From an uncultured SAR86 cluster bacterium (lineage in GTDB: Bacteria; Pseudomonadota; Gammaproteobacteria; Magnimaribacterales; D2472), in assembly GCA_902635645.1 (NCBI GenBank), contig CACPON010000006.1:1-49739 (forward strand): a stretch of DNA of 49,739 nt, given 5' to 3'. Below the pieces are notes generated by a model. The model had not been told where the DNA came from and did not search any database. It was given only the letters and a program-made list of their open reading frames with translations. The translations under genes and the position numbers were made by a program. Positions 8,528-17,038 of this stretch are shown here, piece after piece; positions within the stretch are counted from its first letter, which is position 1; every line of letters starts with the position of its first letter.

Positions 8528-11163
8528 TAAACTTCCCAAGGATTTGGCTTTAATGGGTCAACCTCAATATCATCATAAATCTTCTTAAGTTGTGTTTTAT
8601 CCATTATTTTATTTTTGTGAAGGGTATATGCAGCTGCTCGAACTATGCTATTCGCATCAATCTCAAAAAACTCTCTTAAGCTTTCTCGTGAATCACTTCT
8701 ACCAAAACCATCTGTACCTAAAACTGTGAAATCAGACTTAACATATGGTCGAATTTGTTCTGCATATGATCTCATATAGTCAGTTGATGCAACAACAGGT
8801 ATTGGATTATCTTCAAAACACTCTTCAACATATGTTTTTTGTTCTTTTTTGGTTGGATTTAACTGATTGACTCTTTCAATCTCCATTCCATTTTTACGAA
8901 GTAAGTTAAAACTTGTAACACTCCACACTTCAGATTCAATGCCGTAAGTACTTAGCAACTCTTTAGCTTTAATAGACTCATTAAGGATAGAACCTGAACC
9001 AAGAAGTCTTATAACTGGTTTTTTTGAAGGCAATAATTTATACATACCTTTAATTATTCCTTCTTCAGCTCCCTTTGGCATTGGCGGATGCTCATAGTTT
9101 TCATTCATTGTTGTGATGTAATAAAAATAATTTTTTTGTTCAACATACATTTTTTGAATACCATCTTTAATAATCACTGCGATTTCGTATGAAAAAGTAG
9201 GATCATAAGATAAACAATTAGGAATAGTTGATGAAAGGATATGACTATGTCCATCCTGGTGTTGAAGTCCTTCACCATTAAGTGTTGTTCTACCAGATGT
9301 TGCGCCAATTAAGAAACCTTTTGCCTGAGAATCTCCAGCTGCCCATGCCAAATCATGAATTCTTTGAAATCCAAACATTGAATAAAATAAATAAAATGGA
9401 ATCATTGGAAAGTCATAATTTGTGTATGCTGTTGCCAAAGCAGTCCATGCAGAAAAGGCTCCAGCTTCAGTAATACCCTCCTCAAGCATCACGCCTTCTT
9501 TAGATTCCTTATACCACATGACCTTATCTGCATCTTCAGGCTCATAATTTTGACCAGCAGACGAATAAATACCTACTTGTCTGAATAATGCCTCCATACC
9601 AAAAGTTCTAGCTTCATCAGGAACAATTGGGACGATTCTTTTACCTAATTCTTTATCTTTTAATAAATCTGTTATAACTCTGACAGTCGCCATTGTAGTT
9701 GAAATAGTTCTTCCTTCTGAACCCTGATAAAGTTTTGAAAATGACTTGTCATCTGGCATTTTTAAAACTTTAGAGTCTTTCCTTCTTCTAGGAATAGGTC
9801 CGCCAAGCTTAGCTCTAGTTTTCTTAAGATACTGCATTTCAGGTGAGTCTTCAGGCGGTCTTACATATGGTATTTGTTCAATATCCTCATCTGTAACAGG
9901 TATATTAAATTTATCTCTGAATGCTTTGATATTATCCAATGATAATTTTTTAACTTGATGAGTTGTATTGTCTGCCTCTCTTGAACCAACTCCATAACCT
10001 TTTGTTGTAAGAGCTAAAATTACTGTTGGAGCTCCTGATGAATTTACAGCTTTATGATATGCAGCATAAACTTTATAAGGATCATGACCACCTCTATTTA
10101 GCCTGTATATATCTTCATCAGTTAAATCTTCAACAATTTTTAAGACATCAGGGTCTTTAGCAAAGAAATTTTCTCTAGTGTATGCCCCACCTTTTGCCTT
10201 AAAGTTTTGCATTTCTCCATCAAGTACTGCATCCATAATATCTTGAAGCTTACCTTCTTTATCTTTAGCCATTATTGGGTCCCATTTTCTTCCCCAAACA
10301 ACTTTAATTACATTCCATCCGGCACCCCTAAATGATCCTTCTAATTCTTGAATAATTTTTCCATTTCCTCTTACAGGTCCATCAAGCCTCTGCAGATTAC
10401 AATTAATAACAAATATTAAATTCTCAAGACTTTCCCTTCCTGCAAGCGCAATTGCACCTTTTGACTCCGGCTCATCCATTTCACCATCACCACAAAAGAC
10501 CCATACTTTTCTATCATTTCTTGGTACAAGACCTCTTGCTGACATATATCTCATGATATGAGCTTGATAAATACCCATAATTGGGCCTAAACCCATTGAT
10601 ACTGTCGGGAATTGCCAATATTCTGGCATCAACCATGGATGAGGATATGAAGAAAGTCCTGGTTTTTTTACTTCTCTTCTAAAATTATCTAGATCCTCTT
10701 CATGCAAATAACCCTCAAGAAAGGATCTTGCATATATACCGGGAGAAGAATGTCCTTGGTAATATATTAAATCTTCAAGCTGACCTTCAGATCCTCTAAA
10801 AAAGTAATTAAAACCTACATCATATAAAGTAGCAGCAGACGAAAATGTTGAAATATGACCGCCTAAATCATCATCATTTTTATTTGCTCTTAAGACTAGA
10901 GCCAATGCGTTCCACCTTATAAGAGACCTAATTCTTCTTTCCATAAACAAATCACCAGGCATTTGAGCCTCATCTTTTACAGGAATAGAGTTTCTAAATG
11001 GTGTTGTTAAGTTATATGTTGGTATTGCGCCTTCTTCATTCAATCTTTTTGCTAGCTTTGTCATGAGGAAGGATGCTCTCTCAACCCCCTCCTCTTCAAT
11101 TACGCTATTAATTGCTTCTAACCATTCACTCGTTTCTATTGGATCTTTGTCTTCTGGATTCAT
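8527..11163 (-). CDS. aceE: Pyruvate dehydrogenase E1 component (homodimeric type)
   Basis: Thiamine diphosphate-dependent decarboxylase of the pyruvate dehydrogenase complex; it makes acetyl groups for AceF. The 878 residues agree with proteobacterial AceE (887 in E. coli). The ThDP/Mg signature GDGEMDE is at residues 225-231, followed by ESKGAIALAGRE and the closing INCN. The C-terminal half carries the PDEARTFGME and EGITEAGAF regions. First gene of the run aceE-aceF-zwf-edd-eda-symporter, starting from the divergent promoter shared with hexR. The E3 gene (lpd) is not in the window. Confidence 0.98.
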   Translation of the reverse strand: MNPEDKDPIETSEWLEAINSVIEEEGVERASFLMTKLAKRLNEEGAIPTYNLTTPFRNSIPVKDEAQMPGDLFMERRIRSLIRWNALALVLRANKNDDDLGGHISTFSSAATLYDVGFNYFFRGSEGQLEDLIYYQGHSSPGIYARSFLEGYLHEEDLDNFRREVKKPGLSSYPHPWLMPEYWQFPTVSMGLGPIMGIYQAHIMRYMSARGLVPRNDRKVWVFCGDGEMDEPESKGAIALAGRESLENLIFVINCNLQRLDGPVRGNGKIIQELEGSFRGAGWNVIKVVWGRKWDPIMAKDKEGKLQDIMDAVLDGEMQNFKAKGGAYTRENFFAKDPDVLKIVEDLTDEDIYRLNRGGHDPYKVYAAYHKAVNSSGAPTVILALTTKGYGVGSREADNTTHQVKKLSLDNIKAFRDKFNIPVTDEDIEQIPYVRPPEDSPEMQYLKKTRAKLGGPIPRRRKDSKVLKMPDDKSFSKLYQGSEGRTISTTMATVRVITDLLKDKELGKRIVPIVPDEARTFGMEALFRQVGIYSSAGQNYEPEDADKVMWYKESKEGVMLEEGITEAGAFSAWTALATAYTNYDFPMIPFYLFYSMFGFQRIHDLAWAAGDSQAKGFLIGATSGRTTLNGEGLQHQDGHSHILSSTIPNCLSYDPTFSYEIAVIIKDGIQKMYVEQKNYFYYITTMNENYEHPPMPKGAEEGIIKGMYKLLPSKKPVIRLLGSGSILNESIKAKELLSTYGIESEVWSVTSFNLLRKNGMEIERVNQLNPTKKEQKTYVEECFEDNPIPVVASTDYMRSYAEQIRPYVKSDFTVLGTDGFGRSDSRESLREFFEIDANSIVRAAAYTLHKNKIMDKTQLKKIYDDIEVDPLKPNPWEV

Positions 11164-11242
11164 ATATATACTTTAAAATGTAAGCATAATTTTACGATAG
11201 ATTATGTTAAAAATATACAATATCGTGCATTTATCTTAAATA

Positions 11243-11259
11243 TTGTAAATAAATTACAA
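11243..11259. promoter_or_regulatory. HexR-like operator between aceE and hexR
   Basis: Perfect inverted repeat TTGTAA-N5-TTACAA in the 114-bp divergent spacer. HexR operators in gammaproteobacteria are known as TGTAAT/ATTACA palindromes, and this fits that pattern. It overlaps the likely hexR -35 element, and a very similar palindrome stands before gap (20821-20835). Regulator assignment is inference from motif and neighbour. Confidence 0.65.
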
Positions 11260-11270
11260 ATCTATATAAT
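11243..11270 (+). promoter_or_regulatory. Probable hexR promoter (-35/-10)
   Basis: TTGTAA (11243-11248) and a perfect TATAAT (11265-11270) are separated by 16 nt. The expected start of transcription is at about 11277, at or next to the hexR ATG (11278), so the message would be leaderless. The operator palindrome covers the -35 and most of the spacer, suggesting autorepression. Confidence 0.55.
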
Positions 11271-11277
11271 TGTCAGA

Positions 11278-12108
11278 ATGATTCTAGACACATTAATAAA
11301 TGGAGAAGTTAAGTTAAGTAAATCTGAAAAATGGATAGCATTATCTGTTTTGAATAATCCAACTAAAGTAATTAATCAATCAATTACATCGCTTGCTGAA
11401 GAGGCTGGCGTAAGTTTACCTACTGTTAACAGGTTTTGTAAGAAATTGGGTTTTGATGGTTACCCTGCTTTCAAAATACAAATAGCCCAAGAAATTACTA
11501 ATACAAATGAACTTCTTGATAGATTTAATGTGGATAAGGATACTCCAGAAGTAGTAAAAAGAGTAATGTCTGATATTCAATCTACGATAGTTAATGTTGG
11601 TCAAAACTTAAACGCTGAATCAATAGATAAAGCTACTGATTTATTAGCAAATGCAAAAAGTATTACCTTCTTTGGATTGGGTGGATCTGGGCCTGTTGCA
11701 TTAGATGCTCAGCATAAATTTTTCAGATTCGGTGTGCCTGTAGTTGCTCATACTGACTATATTAATCAAAGAATGATAGTCTCAATGATGAAAGAAGGAG
11801 ACGTATTAGTACTTATTTCTTTCACAGGAAGAACTACTGAAATTGTTGAGACTGCCAAAATAGCTAAGAAAAATGGTGTAAAAACTATAGCACTAACTTC
11901 TGAAGACTCCCCTCTTGCTAGACTTTCCAATGTAGTACTTCATATTCATACTCATCTAGAAAATAACCTTCACATACCTATGACATCAAGATTGGCTCAT
12001 TTGGCTATTATTGATATTCTATCTGCTACTGTTCAAGCAAGGTTTGGTAAAGTTTTTGATAGCAGAAAGGATGAAGTTATTAAAAATATCGAAAAAACTA
12101 GAGTTTAA
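11278..12108 (+). CDS. hexR: RpiR-family transcriptional regulator, HexR-like
   Basis: DNA-binding regulator with an N-terminal RpiR-type helix-turn-helix (about residues 1-77; ITSLAEEAGVSLPTVNRFCKKLGF is the recognition region) and a C-terminal SIS sugar-phosphate-binding domain (about 120-250, with FFGLGGSGPVA and LISFTGRTTEIVETA). Known HexR proteins sense KDPG and control zwf, edd, eda, gap and pyk. Divergence from aceE and the operator palindromes at 11243 and 20821 support that role. There is no clear ribosome binding site before the ATG, and the -10 box ends only 7 nt upstream. The 276 residues are near the family norm. It converges with the cupin gene after a 5-nt gap, with no obvious terminator. 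Confidence 0.9.
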   Translation: MILDTLINGEVKLSKSEKWIALSVLNNPTKVINQSITSLAEEAGVSLPTVNRFCKKLGFDGYPAFKIQIAQEITNTNELLDRFNVDKDTPEVVKRVMSDIQSTIVNVGQNLNAESIDKATDLLANAKSITFFGLGGSGPVALDAQHKFFRFGVPVVAHTDYINQRMIVSMMKEGDVLVLISFTGRTTEIVETAKIAKKNGVKTIALTSEDSPLARLSNVVLHIHTHLENNLHIPMTSRLAHLAIIDILSATVQARFGKVFDSRKDEVIKNIEKTRV

Positions 12109-12113
12109 TTTAA

Positions 12114-13112
12114 TTATCTATTTAAGTTTTTAAGTAAAAGTGTTCTTAACTCTTTTGCTAAATCATCATTTATTTCCTTATGTGAACCATTTAATTCCGC
12201 AGGTATATGATCAAAATTTTTATTATCAAAATTAAAGACATAGTGATTAAACATATTTATCCAATTTTGTTTTTGATGTTCAGGCAAGTCTCTCAATGAA
12301 ATAATAGAATGCATTAGTGCATCCATTGGGTTGCCCATATAACTTGGTATATCTCTCCACCAATAATTAATAAGAATATTTAAATCACCAAAACTTTCTA
12401 CCTGATGCCACCATAAACTTGGAATAAAAATACCATCTCCAGGCTCAAGAATAGCTTGCATTCCATGAGACTCGGCTTCTTTAAATTTTGGATATTTTTC
12501 ATAGTCAGGGTTTTCAATATCTACAAGACTAATAGGCTGTCCTGCTGGAGTGAGTTCTAAAGGTCCTATATACATATTTTTGAGTTGTGATGGAGGAAAA
12601 AGTGTAAATTTTCTTTTTCCTGAACATACAAAAGCAATATTATCTGGCACATCAAAATGTGGAGGAACAATAGTTTTATTACCAACCCAAATGCTTTTAA
12701 GCGGATTTACGTCTCCTATAAAAAAATTATTATCTTGATCAAATCCAGGCAATACATAGTCCAAAGTCGTTGAACCCATGTATATAGTTCCAGGGTTATT
12801 TATTTTTTGAGATTCTGATATTGTTTCTAAAACTAAATCTAGCGTGCTTTCTAGTTGTTCAAAACTCATTTGATTTTGATTATTGCCGTATGTAAACTTG
12901 TTACCCTTTTCTGGTTTGCTGGCAAAGGCAATAATTCTGTCACTTTCATAAAAATATAAAAGATATTCACAAATCTTTTCGATTGTATCATTAGATTTCT
13001 TTACGATTGGCCAATCAGATACTATCCCTCTTATAACAACTGGATTTTCTGATTGAAGAATGTCGAGAGAAAAATTACTAGCATTTATTTCATTTAAATT
13101 TTTATATTCCAT
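12114..13112 (-). CDS. Cupin-8 / JmjC-like 2-oxoglutarate-type oxygenase family protein
   Basis: Cupin-like (FIH/JmjC superfamily) protein of 332 residues. The Fe(II) facial triad is visible: His152 and Asp154 in PPHFDVPDN, and His236 in LWWHQVESF, with the downstream Arg/Lys-rich sheet (CSGKRKFTLFPP) typical of the fold. Such proteins often sit beside SapC-family genes and carbohydrate TBDRs in Xanthomonas- and Caulobacter-type genomes. That is exactly the setting here: TBDR, SapC and cupin on one strand with a 4-nt gap to SapC. A hydroxylase role is inferred from the intact triad; the substrate is unknown. No signal peptide is seen, so it is likely cytoplasmic. Confidence 0.82.
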   Translation of the reverse strand: MEYKNLNEINASNFSLDILQSENPVVIRGIVSDWPIVKKSNDTIEKICEYLLYFYESDRIIAFASKPEKGNKFTYGNNQNQMSFEQLESTLDLVLETISESQKINNPGTIYMGSTTLDYVLPGFDQDNNFFIGDVNPLKSIWVGNKTIVPPHFDVPDNIAFVCSGKRKFTLFPPSQLKNMYIGPLELTPAGQPISLVDIENPDYEKYPKFKEAESHGMQAILEPGDGIFIPSLWWHQVESFGDLNILINYWWRDIPSYMGNPMDALMHSIISLRDLPEHQKQNWINMFNHYVFNFDNKNFDHIPAELNGSHKEINDDLAKELRTLLLKNLNR

Positions 13113-13116
13113 TAGG

Positions 13117-13833
13117 TTATTTACTTCTTTTAAGAGATATTAATTTATTAACATTTCCAATTGAGGCTCCAATCATATAAATATGTTGTAAGTATTGATG
13201 AATATGCAGTTTGTATAAGTTTTCTTTATCTAGATTTTTAAGTTTTTCTTCATCAATAACATATAGACCTTTTAGCTCATGAGATTCATTTTCATTAAAA
13301 TCTATTTTTATGTCAGCAAGCTTTAGTAAATCAAGATTTGAGATTTCTTTGCAAAAAATATCTACAGCATTTGCTTCTTTATGAATTGTTGAAAGAATAT
13401 TATTGATGTAATTTAAATATTCAGAATTTCCTCCATGCTCAAGGAATATTTCATTTCCTTCAGATTCATTTATTCCAGGATGATCTAAGTCAATATGCAA
13501 GATTTTATTTTCACTCGGTATACCATTCACAACTTCTTTTTGAGATCCAATGTAAAAAGGTAGTCTTTGAATGCTTAAAGGAACATATCTTGAGATCCAA
13601 ACTCCTTTGCCTAAAAACAAATTTTCATTTTCTTTAAAACCAAGAAGAGCTATCGTTTGCCAAGTATCATTATCTTTATCTTTAGTAAAAAAAATTGGAT
13701 AGTCTGATTGCAAGGAAGTGTACTCGAGCGGATATACTGGACAAAAATTATAATCAAAACCACTATCAATTTTATAAACAGAATTTACTCTTAATTTTGC
13801 ATGCTGTTTATTATTTAATGCTTCTAATTTCAT
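13117..13833 (-). CDS. SapC family protein
   Basis: 238-residue protein with the SapC-family layout: HAKLRV near residue 15, a PVYPLEY segment, SDYPIFFTK, ALLGFKENENLFLG and YVPLSIQRLPF in the first half, and a less conserved second half. The family is named after a Campylobacter surface-array locus, but its biochemical role is unknown. In many marine and plant-associated bacteria it accompanies carbohydrate TBDRs and cupin-8 proteins, as here. It starts 17 nt past a strong hairpin that follows the TBDR, so its expression probably depends on read-through or on a promoter buried in the TBDR 3' end. No signal peptide. Confidence 0.82.
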   Translation of the reverse strand: MKLEALNNKQHAKLRVNSVYKIDSGFDYNFCPVYPLEYTSLQSDYPIFFTKDKDNDTWQTIALLGFKENENLFLGKGVWISRYVPLSIQRLPFYIGSQKEVVNGIPSENKILHIDLDHPGINESEGNEIFLEHGGNSEYLNYINNILSTIHKEANAVDIFCKEISNLDLLKLADIKIDFNENESHELKGLYVIDEEKLKNLDKENLYKLHIHQYLQHIYMIGASIGNVNKLISLKRSK

Positions 13834-13850
13834 AACCTATTATACAAAAA

Positions 13851-13881
13851 AAGGCTGCTTTTAATTAATAAAAGCAGCCTT
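13851..13881 (-). terminator. Rho-independent terminator after TBDR, before sapC
   Basis: 13-bp perfect stem (AAGGCTGCTTTTA paired with TAAAAGCAGCCTT), 5-nt loop, then a U-run on the minus strand (A-run at 13846-13850). It lies between the TBDR stop and the SapC start. Confidence 0.85.
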
Positions 13882-13911
13882 AAAAATTTAATTAAAGTGG
13901 GGAGACTCTAA

Positions 13912-16818
13912 TTAAAATTTATACCTAGCACCTACTATGTATGTAGTTCCATACTGTCCTAGTGATGATAATTGTTCTTTATATCTAATATAAGTTCTAA
14001 TTGTTTCACCAGTTAGGTTAAGGCCTTGGGCATATACTTCAAAGTTGTCATTAACATTATATGAAGCATTAAGATCCCACTGCTCATACTCTTCAGTATA
14101 AACAGGTGAAGAATGCTGATCGAATCCACCTAAGAATTCGTCTCTCCAGTTCCATGAAAGTCTGACTGAATATTTATCAGTTTCATAAAAACCTGAAAGG
14201 TTTGCAGAGTCATTCATACCAGTTAATGCAAACTGATAATCTAAAGCTTCTCTGTCAGCTTCTAAATCACCGTTAACAGTTGTGTAGTTTGCTGTAACAC
14301 CAAAACCATCTCCAAAGAGATGTTGTCCAGCAAATTCAAAACCGTAAAGTAATCCAGATTCTTCATTAACAGTTCTTGATATATTAAAGATAGCTAAAGG
14401 ATCATCTCCATCAGGAAGAAGGTCTGTACCACTAACTCCGCCTGAAAGACAGTTGTATACTTTTAAATCAGTATTTTCACCTGCAGCTCTACAAGCTTCA
14501 GCAGCTTGCCCAACGTATATATCACGAATACCATTTACACTTTCTTGTGTAATTCTTGTTTGAAGGAAATTGTCAACAATTTTTCTCCAATATCCAATGG
14601 CAAAGTAACTTCCATCAGCATAATAATTTTCATATGTTAAATCTAAATTATCAGCTACATATGGCATTAAACCTGGGTTACCAACAACAGCATTTCTTTG
14701 GTTAACCTGAGGATTACCAACAAAATCTGTAGTAGATCTTAGGTTTCCTATACCAGGTCTTGAGATGCTTCTGCTGTATGAAAATCTAACGACTTCATTA
14801 TCAGATATGCCAATTTTAGAATCAAAGCTTGGTAAGAAGAATTTATTTGAACCAGCTCCCTCAGTGAAACCTTTTTCACCTTCTACGTAACTAAATTCAT
14901 TTCCACCAACCCAAGCAATATTTGTTACTGGAGTTTCTAAACCAGAAGATGTTACATCAGTAGATTCGTATCTAAGTCCAGTAACAATATCAACAGGCAT
15001 TCCATTAAATTCAGTTTCAAAATTAAACTGGACATAATATGAATTTGTTTCCTCTTTTACTCTGGCGTCAGAGTCTATTGGACCTGGATTAATATTACCT
15101 GTTCCATCTGCATTTTTGTAATCTGCTCCCCATGAAACAACATTACAACAAGATATCCAATCATCAGGACCATTATTATTAAAACCTTCATAAAAACCAA
15201 TTAATTGGTTCCAAGTTGTTCCAAAATAATATGTTGGTCCTTGTCCGCTGTTTGCAGCATCACTTAGGATACTTCCAACATTTGCTCTGCTCCACATATC
15301 ATCGGGAGCATAATCAGCAGAAGATAACCACCAACCAGCTGGAAGCTGACCAGAATACCTATTTTGATTTAACCAGTCTTGCTCTGCTGTTGCATAACCA
15401 AACTTGATTGATTTAAGAGCGCTGTCTTCATCTGCATTTTCCCATAAAGCTGACAAATGCATCTGACTCATATCATTTTCACTATAATAGTCTGATGAAG
15501 CACCAAACAATGTTCCAATGTCGCTAGCTTCAAATTCTTCTTTACCAGCTACGTTAAAGTTGAAAATATGAACTCCTGAACTAGGATATGTAGCAGTTTT
15601 TGTTCCAATACATGCTGTACCACCAAAACAAGTGTTACCAGTAATTAAGAATGTATCACTTCCTACTTCTGGAGCACCTTTTCCTTCAGCTGTTGAGTCG
15701 TGTGCATCAAAAGTTACAGTTAGGTTATCAGAAGCATTCCACTCTAAGTTAAATCCTAAAGAATCATTAGTGTTAATTAGACCACCTCTAGACATGTTAC
15801 TAGCATAGTCACCACCAGATTCTGTTACAGTTGTAAAAGTACCATTTTCATTAGTGACAGCATTTACAACATTTCCACCACCAACAAACCATATGCCGAT
15901 AGATCTTCTATCTGCAAAAAAGTCTCTCTTTGAGTGTGTGTAGTCTACTGTTGCTCTTACGTCATCGCTAGCTTGCCATTGGATAGTAACCTGAGCATTA
16001 GTTCTCTCTGTTTGGTTATCTAACCATTGATAGTCAGCATCCTGTGGATACCAAGTTGTAGACTTAGTGCTATTATTTGTCCAAACTGCTGGATCAATTC
16101 CACCAGTATTGAAGTTTGGCAACCAAGTGTTAACCCTAGCTTTCTCTTCTCTATTATGTCTTTCTTGAGAAGAAGCAGATATAGATACACCGATAGTATC
16201 ATCAGCAAAAGTATTACTATAAATACCCATAATTTGAGGTGTAGTATCATCACCCATGACGCTATAAGCATCTACAAGTGAAGCATCAAGAACACCAACA
16301 AAACCAGGAGCATCAAGCGGTCTTGTAGTTACCATATTAACAGTAGAACCAATACCACCTGTTGGGATTGCAGCATTACCTGTTTTATAAACTTCAACAG
16401 CAGCAATTCCAAAAGGAGAAATATCAGCAAAATCAAAAGATCTACCGCCAACTGTTGGCATACTTCTTCCATTTAAAGTAACAAGGTTATATTCTGGTCC
16501 TAAACCACGAACAGTGACTCGAGAACCCTCTCCATTGAATCTATCGATAGATACACCAGATATTCTAGCTAAAGATTCAGCTAAGTTAGTATCAGGATAT
16601 TTACCAATATCTTCTGCTGTAATAGCGTCAACGACACCATCAGCATTTCTTTTTCTATCAAGCGCAGATTTTAAACTTTGCGCATAAGAACCCAGAACAA
16701 CAACTTCTTCGACAGACTCATCATCCGTTGATTGAGCTATTGCAGGGACAGAAGCTAAAGAAAGAGCTAATCCAGATAGGACTACATCTCTCCTTGAGCC
16801 TATTTTATTAGTGTACAT
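13912..16818 (-). CDS. TonB-dependent receptor, Xanthomonas/Caulobacter carbohydrate type
   Basis: Outer-membrane active transporter of 968 residues. The start is set at the ATG at 16818, which has a GGGGGA ribosome site and opens a clean signal peptide (cleavage about after Ala28, PAIA). The in-frame extension to 16884 has neither. After the EEVVVLGSY segment the plug shows ITAEDIGKYPDTNLAESLARISGV and the VRGLGPEYNLVTLNGR region, the hallmark of the carbohydrate-linked TBDR subfamily. The rest is a beta-barrel ending in GARYKF with a terminal aromatic, as expected for BAM recognition. Neighbours SapC and cupin-8 downstream and the lactonase/pyk operon upstream suggest a sugar or glycan substrate, but this is inference. 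Confidence 0.93.
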   Translation of the reverse strand: MYTNKIGSRRDVVLSGLALSLASVPAIAQSTDDESVEEVVVLGSYAQSLKSALDRKRNADGVVDAITAEDIGKYPDTNLAESLARISGVSIDRFNGEGSRVTVRGLGPEYNLVTLNGRSMPTVGGRSFDFADISPFGIAAVEVYKTGNAAIPTGGIGSTVNMVTTRPLDAPGFVGVLDASLVDAYSVMGDDTTPQIMGIYSNTFADDTIGVSISASSQERHNREEKARVNTWLPNFNTGGIDPAVWTNNSTKSTTWYPQDADYQWLDNQTERTNAQVTIQWQASDDVRATVDYTHSKRDFFADRRSIGIWFVGGGNVVNAVTNENGTFTTVTESGGDYASNMSRGGLINTNDSLGFNLEWNASDNLTVTFDAHDSTAEGKGAPEVGSDTFLITGNTCFGGTACIGTKTATYPSSGVHIFNFNVAGKEEFEASDIGTLFGASSDYYSENDMSQMHLSALWENADEDSALKSIKFGYATAEQDWLNQNRYSGQLPAGWWLSSADYAPDDMWSRANVGSILSDAANSGQGPTYYFGTTWNQLIGFYEGFNNNGPDDWISCCNVVSWGADYKNADGTGNINPGPIDSDARVKEETNSYYVQFNFETEFNGMPVDIVTGLRYESTDVTSSGLETPVTNIAWVGGNEFSYVEGEKGFTEGAGSNKFFLPSFDSKIGISDNEVVRFSYSRSISRPGIGNLRSTTDFVGNPQVNQRNAVVGNPGLMPYVADNLDLTYENYYADGSYFAIGYWRKIVDNFLQTRITQESVNGIRDIYVGQAAEACRAAGENTDLKVYNCLSGGVSGTDLLPDGDDPLAIFNISRTVNEESGLLYGFEFAGQHLFGDGFGVTANYTTVNGDLEADREALDYQFALTGMNDSANLSGFYETDKYSVRLSWNWRDEFLGGFDQHSSPVYTEEYEQWDLNASYNVNDNFEVYAQGLNLTGETIRTYIRYKEQLSSLGQYGTTYIVGARYKF

Positions 16819-16847
16819 ATGTTTCCCCCATATATATTTAATGTTGT

Positions 16848-16872
16848 ATACATTTAATTGATTTAAATGTAT
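16848..16872. repeat. Perfect inverted repeat in TBDR leader
   Basis: ATACATTTAA, 5-nt spacer, TTAAATGTAT: 10-bp perfect arms located 30 nt before the TBDR start codon. With the promoter proposed at 16881-16908, transcription would begin at about 16874, so the repeat would form the 5'-terminal stem-loop of the mRNA. It could alternatively be an operator. Confidence 0.75.
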
Positions 16873-16880
16873 TGAAAATA

Positions 16881-16908
16881 ACAATATACGATATGTAAAT
16901 TAATGCAA
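16881..16908 (-). promoter_or_regulatory. Probable TBDR promoter
   Basis: On the minus strand TTGCAT (16903-16908), 16-nt spacer and TATTGT (16881-16886) give a moderate sigma70-like promoter. The predicted leader is about 55 nt and includes the inverted repeat and the GGGGGA ribosome site. The remainder of the 220-nt spacer up to pgl is AT-rich, with an imperfect HexR-like motif at 16934-16948. Confidence 0.45.
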
Positions 16909-17038
16909 GTTTTTTATAAAAAATATATAAGAATGTAAATAATTAACAAAATTAGAAGTATGAGTATAAAAAAAATATGTTTTAACGTGCTAAAACGTAT
17001 TAAATTTACGGAATGAAAAAAGGCTTTTTATATGTAAA

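Noticed and set aside
16730-16818. Twin-arginine motif (SRRDVVL) in the signal peptide of the first TBDR
   Set aside because: TBDR barrels are exported unfolded by Sec and assembled by BAM; the motif lacks the usual following Phe-Leu-Lys and is probably coincidental.
16819-16884. Longer N-terminus for the first TBDR
   Set aside because: It would translate the AT-rich leader and the inverted repeat; the start at 16818 has both a ribosome site and an immediate signal peptide. The same reasoning rejects 37756-37824 for the third TBDR and 48799-48837 for ppiD.
16984-16998. Two AACGT motifs 10 bp apart in the pgl-TBDR spacer
   Set aside because: One helical turn apart is suggestive, but the motifs are too short to separate from chance.
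17012-17034. AAAAAGGCTTTTT as terminator of the gap-pyk-marC-pgl operon
   Set aside because: The arms leave no room for a loop, so it cannot fold into a normal terminator hairpin.
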